A stretch of 64,000 nucleotides of DNA, from positions 21,582 to 85,581 of the forward strand of contig CAZQVN010000014.1 of assembly GCA_964596775.1 (NCBI GenBank). The letters are read 5' to 3'. The first letter of the stretch is position 1, and every line of letters begins with the position of its first letter. The notes under the pieces were generated by a model that was not told the DNA's origin, did not search any database, and worked only from the letters and a program-made list of their open reading frames with translations. Positions 42,890-51,734 of the stretch are shown piece after piece. Made by a program: the position numbers and the translations under genes. The DNA is from CAZQVN01 sp964596775 (GTDB taxonomy: Bacteria; Eisenbacteria; RBG-16-71-46; JABDJR01; JAWXBZ01).

Positions 42890-44302
42890 ATGAATCCGGA
42901 CACCAACGCAACCCTGCGGGCCATCCCCGCCGTCGAAACCCTGCTGCACCGCCCGGAACTGGATCCGGTCCGCGGGCGGCTGAGCCATACCCATCTGGTG
43001 CGCGTCATCCGGATCGTCCTCGAGGAGGCCCGCCGCCGGGTGCTCGGCGGCGAAGTAGTCGAAGTCGGCGAAGTGCCGCTCCTGCAGTGCGTTGTCCGCA
43101 AGGCGGAAAGTCTTCTCGGCGCCGGCCTGATCCCGGTGCTGAACGGCACGGGCGTCATCCTCCACACGAATCTCGGGCGGGCTCCGCTGTCCGCCCGCGC
43201 GATCGACGCCGTGCGGGCCAGCGCCTCCGGCTACTCGAACCTGGAATACAACCTGGGGCAGGGCGCCCGCGGATCGCGCATGAGCCACGTGGAGGAACTC
43301 ATCACGTTTCTCACCGGGGGCGAGGCCGCTCTTGTCGTCAACAACAACGCGGCGGCGGTGCTCCTGGCGCTGAACAGCCTGGCCGAGGACCGCGACGTCC
43401 TCGTGTCCCGCGGGGAACTCGTGGAGATCGGCGGCTCGTTCCGGATTCCGGACGTGATGCTGAAGAGCGGGGCGCGTCTTTGCGAAGTCGGCACGACGAA
43501 CAAGACGCATCTCCGGGACTACGCGAAAGCCATCTCCGATCGAACCGGGCTCCTGCTCAAGGTGCACACCTCGAACTACCGCATCGAGGGGTTCACCGCC
43601 GAAGTGCCGCTGGCCGAACTGACGGCGCTCGGAGACGAGCGCGGCCTTCCCGTGATGATGGACCTCGGCAGCGGCGCGCTCATGGATGTGTCCCGGTACG
43701 GAATCGGCCCGGAACCCCCGGTGTCCGAGTGCCTGGCCGGCGGCACCGGGCTCGTCACGTTCAGCGGCGACAAGCTGCTCGGCGGTCCGCAGGCGGGGCT
43801 CATCGTCGGCCGGAGCGACCTGGTCCGGAAATGCCGCGAGAACCCGCTGGCCCGCGCACTGCGCATCGACAAGCTCTCGCTGGCCGCCCTGACCGCAACA
43901 CTCACCGCCTATCTCGATCCGGACAAGGTCGCGGACGAGGTCCCGGCGATCGGGATGATGGCCGCCGATCCGGCTACGGTCCGGTCACGGGCCCTGGCGC
44001 TGGCGGAAAAACTGAACGCGATCGACCCGTCGCGCCTGTCGGCCGAGGTTCTCGAAGCGGAAAGCGCCGTGGGCGGAGGGGCGCTTCCGCTGGAGGGGCT
44101 CTGCACCCACGTCGTGGCCCTGCGTGCATCGTCTCTTTCGCCGGACACGCTCGAAACGCGTCTCCGGCTGGGCACACCGCCTCTTCTGACCCGGATCCAG
44201 AACGGCCGGGTGTGGATCGACCTTCGAACGCTCTCCCCGGAAGGGGAGACACTGGTTCCCGACCTGGTGGCCCGGGCGCTCGACCCGGCCCCGCGGAACT
44301 GA
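42890..44302 (+). CDS. selA: L-seryl-tRNA(Sec) selenium transferase
   Basis: 470 residues. PLP enzyme that converts seryl-tRNA(Sec) to selenocysteyl-tRNA(Sec). It has PVLNGTGVILHTNLGRAPLS, YSNLEYNLGQGARGSR, VVNNNAAAVLLAL, LKVHTSNYRIEGF, and the PLP lysine in TFSGDKLLGGPQAG at residue 295, the same number as in E. coli SelA. Presence of selA implies selenoproteins; selB, selD and tRNA-Sec are not in the window. No Shine-Dalgarno sequence is present. Confidence 0.97.
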   Translation: MNPDTNATLRAIPAVETLLHRPELDPVRGRLSHTHLVRVIRIVLEEARRRVLGGEVVEVGEVPLLQCVVRKAESLLGAGLIPVLNGTGVILHTNLGRAPLSARAIDAVRASASGYSNLEYNLGQGARGSRMSHVEELITFLTGGEAALVVNNNAAAVLLALNSLAEDRDVLVSRGELVEIGGSFRIPDVMLKSGARLCEVGTTNKTHLRDYAKAISDRTGLLLKVHTSNYRIEGFTAEVPLAELTALGDERGLPVMMDLGSGALMDVSRYGIGPEPPVSECLAGGTGLVTFSGDKLLGGPQAGLIVGRSDLVRKCRENPLARALRIDKLSLAALTATLTAYLDPDKVADEVPAIGMMAADPATVRSRALALAEKLNAIDPSRLSAEVLEAESAVGGGALPLEGLCTHVVALRASSLSPDTLETRLRLGTPPLLTRIQNGRVWIDLRTLSPEGETLVPDLVARALDPAPRN

Positions 44303-44317
44303 AAGGAGCACCGTCCC

Positions 44318-47300
44318 TTGTTCGTCGAAAAACTCGAGGTCTTCGGCTTCAAATCCTTCAACAAGAAGCTCGAACTGGACTTCGGTCCGGGCATTTCGGG
44401 CGTCCTGGGCCCCAACGGCTGCGGCAAGAGCAATCTCGTGGATGCGTTCCGCTGGGTGCTCGGCGAGCAGTCCACGAAGACCCTGCGCGGCGAGAAGATG
44501 GAAGACATCATCTTCAACGGCACCCGCGACGAGAAGGCGCTGGCCATGGCCGAGGTGCACCTCACGCTTTCGAACGAACGGAAGCTCCTGCCGGTGGACT
44601 ACAACCAGGTGACCATCGGCCGCCGCCTGTACCGTTCGGGACAGTCGGAGTACACGATCAACCGCAATCCCTGCCGCCTCAAGGACGTCCGCGACCTCTT
44701 CCTCGACACGGGCATGGGCAGCCACGCCTACTCCGTCATCGAGCGCGGCATGGTCGACAACGTCCTGTCCGACAACACCGGCCACCGCCGCTTCCTGTTC
44801 GAGGAAGCGAGCGGGATCATGAAGTACAAGACCCGCAAGAAGGAGGCGTTGAACAAGCTCGACGCCACCCAGGGCGACCTCGTCCGCCTTTTCGACATCA
44901 TCCACGAGGTGGAGCGCGAGACGGAATCGCTGAAGCGCCAGGTCGGGAAGGCCCAGCGCTACCGCGAATTCCGCGATCAGCTCCGCGCCGTGGAACTCGC
45001 GTTCCTCCAGGCGAAGCTCCAGGGTTTCTCCGACGAGCTGTCGGGCCTCAAGGAGTCGGGAGAAACGCTGTCCGTCGAGGAGCAGACGGTGGCCACCCGT
45101 CTCAGCGTGGCCGAGAACCGCCTCGAGGAGCTGAAGCTCCGCGAAGTGGAATCGGAGAGGGCGCTCGTGTCGGCGCGCGAGGAGCTGTCCCGGCTCGACG
45201 CCACGATCACCGACCTCAATCACCAGATCGTCGTGCTGCGGGAGCGTGAAACCGCAACGCGCGACCGGATCACCGACGCCAACCAGCAGATCGAGCGCCT
45301 CAAGCTGCGCGGCGAGGAAAACGAGACGGCCGCGGAACGGGCGGCCGAGGCGCTGGCCGGGCACGAAACCGCGGTCGTGGCCGACCGCGAGGCGCTCGCC
45401 GAGCTGGAAAAGGAATGGCGGAAGGCGGACGACAGTTTCCGCCAGCAGCGCGAGGTCGTCGGAAAGAAGAAGCAGCTCTCGCTCGACCTGTTCCAGGAAA
45501 AGATGAAGCGCGAGGGTGACCTCCGTCACTGCCGGTCCGAACTGGACCAGGCGCTGGCGGCGCGCCGCGAGCTCATGGAGGAGCGGGAAAATCTGGCGCA
45601 GCGCCGGGCCGACGTGTCCCGCCGGCTGGAAACGGCGAAGGGGCAGGTTTCCGACCTGCTGAACCGGCTCGACGACAAGGGCGCCGAACTCGCCGGCATC
45701 ACCGCGAACATCGAGGGGCTGGAAAAGGGGCTGCGTGAAGCGGCCTCCCGCGAGGCGACCCTCCGCGAGGAGTCGGCGGGGGTCACGTCCAGCCTGTCCA
45801 CGCTGCACAATCTCCGCGCCGGATACGAGGGATTCGACCGCGGCGTCCGCTCGATCATGCTCGAGCACGGCGCCGAACCCGACGTCCTCGGCACGGTGGC
45901 CGACCTCGTCAAGGTTCCGGCGGAATGGGTCGGCGCGCTGCGCCCCGTTCTCGGGCCGGCGCTCCAGTGGGTCGTCACGAGGGACCGGGCCGCGGCCGAA
46001 CGGCTGATCGGCGACCTCACCGAGAACGAAAAGGGCACGGTGACGTTCCTCCCGCTCGACCGCCTCGCCCCGCGCGACCACCACGGTGTGCCGTCGCACG
46101 CGGCGGTCATCGGCCAGGCGCGGAATCTCGTGCAGGCGCCGGCGGAAGTGCGCGTTCTCGTCGATCACCTGCTCGGCGACGTGATCGTCTGCGACGGGCT
46201 CGGTCACGCGCTCGACCTGTCCGGCCGAAGCGAGTTCGCCGGCTTCCGCTTCGTGACCCCGGAAGGGGAGCTGGTGGCCGGCCCCACGATTTCCGGCGGG
46301 CGCAGCGGCGACGCGGGGAGCGACATCCTCGGCCGGGCCCGCGAGATCGAGCTTCTCGAAGAGAAGCTGGCCGGACTCAACGAAAGGATCGCCGCCGCGG
46401 AAGGGGAGTGCCGGAGCCTCGAGACGAAGAAGAACGAGGCCCAGCGGGCGCTCGAGGCCGTGCGCGCCGAACTGGCCGGCCTGGGTTCGGAACGGACCGC
46501 GCGCGAGGCGGAGGCGGGACGTCTCGAAGGGGAGCTGAACGTCGTCGAGGAGCGGGACGCGGACCTTACGCTCCGCGAAGCCGGCCTCGATTCGCGCGGG
46601 ACGGCCCTCGGGGAATCGCTGGGCCGCCTGGAAGGCGCCCTGTCCGCGGTGGCCGAGGACAGCAGCACGGCCGAGGAGTCCTGGCGGAACGAGGAAAACC
46701 TCCTCGCCGAGCTGGAAGCCCGGCGCGAAACGACGCAGGCCGCGGTGCACGAGGCCAAGATCCGGCGGGCCACCCGCGAATCGGCGCTGCTCGAGTGCCG
46801 GGAGCGGATCGAGCGGATCGCGGCCACCGCCCGGGAGATCGATGCGGAACGCACCCGCCTGACCGCGGAGATCGCTGAAGGGGAGGAGCGCCTGGTCCGG
46901 CTGGCCGGCGAGGTGGAGGCCACGGCCGACCGGGTGCAGGAGATGCACTCCGGGCGGGAGGCGAAGGTGGAAGCGGTGTCCGGCTGCGAACGCGTCTGGT
47001 CCGACCTCGGTGAGGGGGTCACCGCCGCGGAAGCCGAGGCGCGCGAGGCGCGGCGGGCCGCGAACGAGCTGCGCGAGAGGGCGCACGGAACGGAGCTGCG
47101 CCTGACCGAGCTGCGCAGCGAGTTCCGGAACCTCGAGGCCCGGCTCTACGAGGACTACGACATGCAGGCCCAGGCCCTCCTCGAGATGGGGCTCGAGTGG
47201 CCGGCGGACGAGGAAGGGGCGCCGCTGACCGACGAGGCCGTGGTGGCGCAGGTCACGGAGTACAAGGACCGGATCAAGCGTCTCGGCCCGGTGAACCTGC

Positions 47301-48031
47301 TGGCCATCGAGGAGTACGAGGAAAAGTCGACCCGCCTCACGTTCCTCCAGGCGCAGTACAACGATCTCGTCCAGTCCAAGGAGCAGCTCCTCGACGCCAT
47401 CAGGCAGATCAACACGACGGCCTCCGAGCTGTTCAACGACACGTTCCGGAAGGTCCAGGAGAACTTCCAGAAGACGTTCCTCGTCCTGTTCCAGGGAGGG
47501 GAGTGCTCGCTGCAGCTCGTCGGGGACGATCCGCTCGAGGCGGAGATCGAGATCGTGGCCCGGCCGCGCGGCAAGAAGCCGCAGTCGATCGCCCAGCTGT
47601 CCAGCGGCGAGCGCGCGCTCACGGCCATCGCGCTGCTGTTCGCCATCTACCTCGTCAAGCCGTCGCCGTTCTGCCTGCTGGACGAGGTCGACGCGCCGCT
47701 CGACGACGCGAACGTGGACCGTTTCGTGGCCATGCTCAAGGAATTCTCGTCGCGTACCCAGTTCATCGTCATCACACACAACAAGAAGACGATGGAAGCC
47801 GCGGACACGCTGTACGGGGTCACCATGGCCTCGCCCGGCGTTTCCCAGGTGGTGTCGGTGCGTCTGTCGGAGGCGGAGGCCGTCCGCGACGGCAAGTCCG
47901 CGGGCCGCGCGAGGACGCGCGGGAAGTCCGCCGCCGATCCGGAAGCGGACAACGGCATCGGGCACCGCGACGAGGACCCGGAGGAAGCCAGGGACGGCGT
48001 GCCCCCGATCGCCGATCCGGTCGTCCAGTAG
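44318..48031 (+). CDS. smc: Chromosome segregation protein SMC
   Basis: 1237 residues from TTG 44318 with AAAGGAG upstream. The N-terminal ATPase half has EVFGFKSFNKK and GPNGCGKSNLVDAFRWVLGE. Long coiled coils flank a hinge (about residues 505-660) with RAGYEGFDRGVRSI and GDVIVCDGLGHAL. The C-terminal half has LSSGERALTAIALLFAIYLV and Walker B FCLLDEVDAPLDDANVDRF. A roughly 50-residue charged tail follows the usual end. It forms condensin with ScpAB. The order selA-smc-ftsY is tight: 15 nt, then 6 nt. Confidence 0.97.
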   Translation: MFVEKLEVFGFKSFNKKLELDFGPGISGVLGPNGCGKSNLVDAFRWVLGEQSTKTLRGEKMEDIIFNGTRDEKALAMAEVHLTLSNERKLLPVDYNQVTIGRRLYRSGQSEYTINRNPCRLKDVRDLFLDTGMGSHAYSVIERGMVDNVLSDNTGHRRFLFEEASGIMKYKTRKKEALNKLDATQGDLVRLFDIIHEVERETESLKRQVGKAQRYREFRDQLRAVELAFLQAKLQGFSDELSGLKESGETLSVEEQTVATRLSVAENRLEELKLREVESERALVSAREELSRLDATITDLNHQIVVLRERETATRDRITDANQQIERLKLRGEENETAAERAAEALAGHETAVVADREALAELEKEWRKADDSFRQQREVVGKKKQLSLDLFQEKMKREGDLRHCRSELDQALAARRELMEERENLAQRRADVSRRLETAKGQVSDLLNRLDDKGAELAGITANIEGLEKGLREAASREATLREESAGVTSSLSTLHNLRAGYEGFDRGVRSIMLEHGAEPDVLGTVADLVKVPAEWVGALRPVLGPALQWVVTRDRAAAERLIGDLTENEKGTVTFLPLDRLAPRDHHGVPSHAAVIGQARNLVQAPAEVRVLVDHLLGDVIVCDGLGHALDLSGRSEFAGFRFVTPEGELVAGPTISGGRSGDAGSDILGRAREIELLEEKLAGLNERIAAAEGECRSLETKKNEAQRALEAVRAELAGLGSERTAREAEAGRLEGELNVVEERDADLTLREAGLDSRGTALGESLGRLEGALSAVAEDSSTAEESWRNEENLLAELEARRETTQAAVHEAKIRRATRESALLECRERIERIAATAREIDAERTRLTAEIAEGEERLVRLAGEVEATADRVQEMHSGREAKVEAVSGCERVWSDLGEGVTAAEAEAREARRAANELRERAHGTELRLTELRSEFRNLEARLYEDYDMQAQALLEMGLEWPADEEGAPLTDEAVVAQVTEYKDRIKRLGPVNLLAIEEYEEKSTRLTFLQAQYNDLVQSKEQLLDAIRQINTTASELFNDTFRKVQENFQKTFLVLFQGGECSLQLVGDDPLEAEIEIVARPRGKKPQSIAQLSSGERALTAIALLFAIYLVKPSPFCLLDEVDAPLDDANVDRFVAMLKEFSSRTQFIVITHNKKTMEAADTLYGVTMASPGVSQVVSVRLSEAEAVRDGKSAGRARTRGKSAADPEADNGIGHRDEDPEEARDGVPPIADPVVQ

Positions 48032-48037
48032 CGGCGC

Positions 48038-48976
48038 ATGAAGAACCTGTTCAACAAGCTCAAGGACAGCCTGAACAAGACGCGGGACAGCCTGACACTG
48101 GGCGTGCGCCGCGTTCTCGCCGGAATGCGCCCGGTCGATGAAGCGCTGTTCGAGGATCTCGAGGAGGTGCTGATCGGCGCCGACGTCGGGCTGGACACGA
48201 CGGAGAAGATCCTCGACCGGGTGCGGGACCGCACGAAGCTGGAAGGGGTGCGCGATTCCTCGGGCGTGGAGGCGATCCTCCGCGCGGAGATCGCGGCCCT
48301 GCTTCGGGGACAGGGCAACGCTCCGCCCGTGGCCGATTCCGTCAAGCCGAAAGTCATCCTGGTCGTCGGCGTCAACGGCGTCGGCAAGACGACAACGATC
48401 GGCAAGATCGCCCACCGGTTCTCCGGCGAAAACCGGCGCGTGCTGATTGCCGCGTCGGACACGTTCCGCGCGGCCGCCGTCGAGCAGCTCGCGGTGTGGG
48501 CGGATCGAGCCGGCGTGGAACTCGTCAGGAGCGGTCACGGCGCGGATCCGGCCGCGGTGGCGTTCGACGGGCTCGACGCGGCTTTGTCGCGCGGGTCCGA
48601 CGTCCTGATCGTGGACACGGCCGGGCGGCTCCAGACCAAGGTCAACCTGATGGAGGAGCTGAAGAAGATCGGGCGCGTCCTCACGCGCCGTCTTCCCGGG
48701 GCGCCTCACGAGGTGCTGCTCGTCCTTGATGCCTCCACGGGCCAGAACGCGGTGATCCAGGCCCGGGAGTTCAACGCGTCGATGGGGATCACCGGTCTCG
48801 TTCTGACGAAACTGGACGGAACGGCCAAGGGGGGCGTGGTGCTGGCGATCGCCGACCAGCTCGGCGTTCCGGTGCGCTATCTCGGCGTCGGGGAGGGGAT
48901 CGAGGATCTGACCGATTTCGACGCGGATCAGTTCGCGGCGGCGCTCTTCGAACCGGAGTCGTCCGCGGCCGGGTAG
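48038..48976 (+). CDS. ftsY: Signal recognition particle receptor FtsY
   Basis: 312 residues. It lacks the long acidic A domain. The N domain is followed by the GTPase: VVGVNGVGKTTTIGKIAHRF, AASDTFRAAAVEQL, VLIVDTAGRLQTKVNLMEEL, LTKLDGTAKGGVVL and GVGEGIEDLTDFDA. It is the receptor for the SRP whose RNA is encoded at 11354. Its last 49 nt overlap the 3' end of the convergent HD-GYP gene. Confidence 0.97.
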   Translation: MKNLFNKLKDSLNKTRDSLTLGVRRVLAGMRPVDEALFEDLEEVLIGADVGLDTTEKILDRVRDRTKLEGVRDSSGVEAILRAEIAALLRGQGNAPPVADSVKPKVILVVGVNGVGKTTTIGKIAHRFSGENRRVLIAASDTFRAAAVEQLAVWADRAGVELVRSGHGADPAAVAFDGLDAALSRGSDVLIVDTAGRLQTKVNLMEELKKIGRVLTRRLPGAPHEVLLVLDASTGQNAVIQAREFNASMGITGLVLTKLDGTAKGGVVLAIADQLGVPVRYLGVGEGIEDLTDFDADQFAAALFEPESSAAG

Positions 48977-49923
48977 GTCGCTTCCTCGGCGAGCATCGCC
49001 AGGAATTCCTCCACGCAGCGCGGATCCAGCTGTCGCCCGGAAACCCGGTGCAGTTCGTCCACGGCTTCCGGGATCGGCAGCCCTTTCCGGTAGGGACGAT
49101 CCTCGGTCATCGCCATGAACATGTCGGCCACGGCCATCACCCGCGCCCCCAGCGGAATTCCCGTGCCGCTCAGCCCGTCCGGATATCCGGCGCCGTCGAA
49201 CCGTTCGTGATGGTGCCGCGCGATCACGGCCACGGAACCGAGACCGCGGACCTTGGACAGGATGTCGTACGACCAGACCACGTGCGACTTGACGATCAGG
49301 GTTTCGCTTTCCGTGAGCCGGGACGGCTTGAGCAGGATCTCGTCGGGGATGCCGATCTTTCCGATGTCGTGGAGGAGGCCGGCGAGGTGAATCTCGTAGA
49401 GTTCGCTTCGTTTGAGCCCCAGTCGCCGCCCGAGCCGGACGGAGAGGCGGGCCACCTGTCGGGAGTGATCCTTGGTGTAGGGATCGCGGGCCTCGAGCGC
49501 CACGGCCAGTGCGCTGATGGTGTGAACCAGGTCGTTTTTTTCCCGCCGCCGGAGTCCTTCGATCCGGTCCGCCCCCGCGGTGGAGATGTTCGACGGCAGC
49601 CGTTTCATGCCGATGCCCATCCACGCCGCGGCGCCGGACACGCCGAGAACCACGGGAGCGGCGCGCAGCAGTTCGGGCGGGGGGAGGAACAGCGCGAGGG
49701 CGGCGCACCCGGCGAACGCCGCGGCGAGGGTTCCCAGGGCGATGCGCCCCGGGGAGTGGTGCTCGGCCGGAAGGGAGCGGCTCTCGCCGGACCAGTCTTC
49801 CGGTGAATCATCCAGCAGTTCGAGGGGTTCGTCTTCGGCGAAGCCGGCGCGGTGCGCACCCGTTCGCGAGTCCAGGTACGGGCGGAGATCCAGAATCTTC
49901 TGTGTCGAGGAACCCGAAGTCAT
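48928..49923 (-). CDS. HD-GYP domain protein with transmembrane segments
   Basis: 331 residues from ATG 49923 (GGAG upstream); a GTG at 49938 is a weaker alternative. After an acidic N-terminal region of about 70 residues come two membrane helices (IALGTLAAAFAGCAALALFL and PVVLGVSGAAAWMGI). The HD-GYP domain has HSRQVARLSVRLG, LLHDIGKIGIPDEIL, a HHHERFDGAGYPDGLSG GYP motif, and RVMAVADMFMAMTEDRPYR. All key HD-GYP residues are present, so cyclic-di-GMP phosphodiesterase activity is expected. Its 3' end overlaps ftsY on the opposite strand by 49 bp. Confidence 0.93.
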   Translation of the reverse strand: MTSGSSTQKILDLRPYLDSRTGAHRAGFAEDEPLELLDDSPEDWSGESRSLPAEHHSPGRIALGTLAAAFAGCAALALFLPPPELLRAAPVVLGVSGAAAWMGIGMKRLPSNISTAGADRIEGLRRREKNDLVHTISALAVALEARDPYTKDHSRQVARLSVRLGRRLGLKRSELYEIHLAGLLHDIGKIGIPDEILLKPSRLTESETLIVKSHVVWSYDILSKVRGLGSVAVIARHHHERFDGAGYPDGLSGTGIPLGARVMAVADMFMAMTEDRPYRKGLPIPEAVDELHRVSGRQLDPRCVEEFLAMLAEEATYPAADDSGSKSAAAN

Positions 49924-50070
49924 GCTGCTCCGTTTCACTGTTTCGGGAAGTCCGGCAGGGACCGGGCCGGTTCACCTTGTATCGGCGCCCGGTGGGCGGG
50001 AATTGAGAGGATTCTGGGAGCACTGCCGGTCCAAGTCGCCCCGACGGCGGTTTCCCCCGGGCCCCGGGGA

Positions 50071-50099
50071 TTGTGACCGGCGGCGCGGGTGATTAGAAT
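50071..50099 (+). promoter_or_regulatory. Promoter for the amidohydrolase-like operon
   Basis: TTGTGA (50071-50076), a 17-nt spacer and TAGAAT (50094-50099). An ATG (50110) for an 8-codon upstream ORF lies 10 nt after the -10, so the message may start on that codon. Confidence 0.55.
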
Positions 50100-50109
50100 C
50101 CGGGGTCTG

Positions 50110-50136
50110 ATGGACAAACGGGAGGTTTGGCGTTGA
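50110..50136 (+). CDS. Possible 8-codon leader ORF
   Basis: It encodes MDKREVWR, contains the GGGAGG Shine-Dalgarno of the next gene, and its TGA overlaps the TTG start of that gene (TTGA). It could couple leaderless initiation to translation of the main gene. It may also be chance. Confidence 0.3.
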   Translation: MDKREVWR

Positions 50137-51734
50137 AGAGCATGAAAATCATTCTGTTGGCCTTTCTGGTGGCCGCACCGGCCGTGGACGCGCTGGCCGG
50201 TCCGGGCGCCCAGCTCGTATTCCGCGGGGGTGCCGTCGTCACCGGCGATCCCGGAGCGCCCCCGGCGTCCGCGATCGCCGTCCAGGACGGCCGTATCGTC
50301 TACATCGGCGACGACGCCGGCGTCGGCGCGTGGATCGACAAGAAGACCCGGGTCGTGGAACTGGGGGAAAACACCCTGCTGCCCGGCTTCGTGGATCACG
50401 GTTTCCGGGTCGCGGAAACCGGGGAGGCCGCGAACATGGTCGATCTGGCGGAGGCCACGAACTCCCGGGAGTTGTCCCGGATCGTGGCCCGCACGGCCCG
50501 CCGCATCACCCCGAATGCCTGGGTCGTGGCGCGGGGATGGGACACCGCCGGCTGGCTGGAGCCGCGGATCAGCCTCAGCGACATTTCCACGGCGGCCGGA
50601 CGCCATCCGGTGGCCCTGTTTCACGCCACCGACGATGCCGTTTTCATCTCGGCCCAGACGATGACGCTGGCCGGAATGGATCGGGACTATCCGGACCCCC
50701 CCGGCGGTCGCCTGGAGCGGGTGCTCACCGGGGACCTGACCGGCCTCGTGACGGATCGCGCCGCGGATGTGATCCGGCGCATCCTGCCGAGGCCGGGCGT
50801 CGATGAGGTGGCGGCGTGGATCCGCTCCGCCGCGGACAGCGCGGCGGCCCGCGGCATCACCACCGTGTGCGATCCCGCGGTGACGCCCGATGTGCTGGCC
50901 GCGCTGGAAAAGATCGCGGTCGGAAAGGACACGCTGCCGGTCCGTTACGAGGGCGCCTGGTCGGGCGCCTGGACGGAGATCGCGCCGCTGATGGCGATGG
51001 GACCACGGGATCTCGCGGGGGGCCGTATCCGGATCCGCGCCGTGGCCATTCCGCTCGACGGCGGATTCAACACCGGCGGGGCCGCGCTCAGCGCCCCCTA
51101 CCAGGACAACTCCCGCAATGCCGGCGTCGTGCAGTACACGTCCGATGAAGTGACCTTGCAGATCGAAGCCGCGGCGGGCATCGGGCACTCCGCGTGGATC
51201 CTCGCCACGGGAAACCGCGCCGTCACGACGGCGGTCCGGGGGATCGAGGGCGCGCTCGGCGACGAAAAGGTGCGCGCCACGTTCCCCCGCGTCATCGGGG
51301 CCGATCTTGTCGATCCGGACGACGTGGAGCGGTTGCGGGGAACGGGAGCTTCCGTCGTGATGATGCCCGATCGGCGGGTCCGCTCGAAAAGGTGGCTCGA
51401 ACGCCGGATCGGCGATCGGAGCCTTGCCGCGTACAACTGGAAGGCGCTGGCCGAAGCTCAGGTGCCGCTGCTCATCGGGTCCGGGTCGCCTTCGGCGCCC
51501 GCGGATCCGCTCCGTGATTTCGCGATCGCCGTGACGTCGCCGAAGGGGATCACCCGGGAGCAGGCCCTGACGGCGCTGACCGGCGGCGCCGTTCTCAAGC
51601 CGGGCGCCCCCGCCGATTTCACGCTCGTCTCCGGCGACCTCATGACGCTCCCCGACGGGGAACTCGGGAGCACCCGGGCCGTGATGACCGTCGTCGACGG
51701 CCGCGTCGTCTTCGAGCGCCCGGTCCGTCCGTGA
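50133..51734 (+). CDS. YtcJ-like amidohydrolase-fold protein lacking metal ligands (probable pseudoenzyme)
   Basis: 533 residues from TTG 50133, with GGGAGG upstream and a signal peptide (ILLAFLVAAPAVDALA). The layout follows amidohydrolase family 3: an N-terminal beta domain with AIAVQDGRIVYIGDDAG, a barrel, and a C-terminal DFTLVSGDLMTLP strand. Metal-site motifs are altered. The usual D-x-HxH is VDHGF, the HAIGDRAV motif is LATGNRAV, RIEHAQ is RVIGAD, and GSDWP is GSGSP. Hydrolase activity is therefore unlikely; binding or a structural role is possible. It overlaps the GlmU-like gene by GTGA. Confidence 0.85.
   Translation: MKSMKIILLAFLVAAPAVDALAGPGAQLVFRGGAVVTGDPGAPPASAIAVQDGRIVYIGDDAGVGAWIDKKTRVVELGENTLLPGFVDHGFRVAETGEAANMVDLAEATNSRELSRIVARTARRITPNAWVVARGWDTAGWLEPRISLSDISTAAGRHPVALFHATDDAVFISAQTMTLAGMDRDYPDPPGGRLERVLTGDLTGLVTDRAADVIRRILPRPGVDEVAAWIRSAADSAAARGITTVCDPAVTPDVLAALEKIAVGKDTLPVRYEGAWSGAWTEIAPLMAMGPRDLAGGRIRIRAVAIPLDGGFNTGGAALSAPYQDNSRNAGVVQYTSDEVTLQIEAAAGIGHSAWILATGNRAVTTAVRGIEGALGDEKVRATFPRVIGADLVDPDDVERLRGTGASVVMMPDRRVRSKRWLERRIGDRSLAAYNWKALAEAQVPLLIGSGSPSAPADPLRDFAIAVTSPKGITREQALTALTGGAVLKPGAPADFTLVSGDLMTLPDGELGSTRAVMTVVDGRVVFERPVRP

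Noticed and set aside
43985..49708. A 1907-codon open frame on the minus strand opposite selA-smc-ftsY
   Set aside because: High third-position GC in the real genes removes stops from the antisense frame. The translation is His/Arg/Gly/Leu-rich with no motif, while the plus strand encodes three unmistakable proteins.
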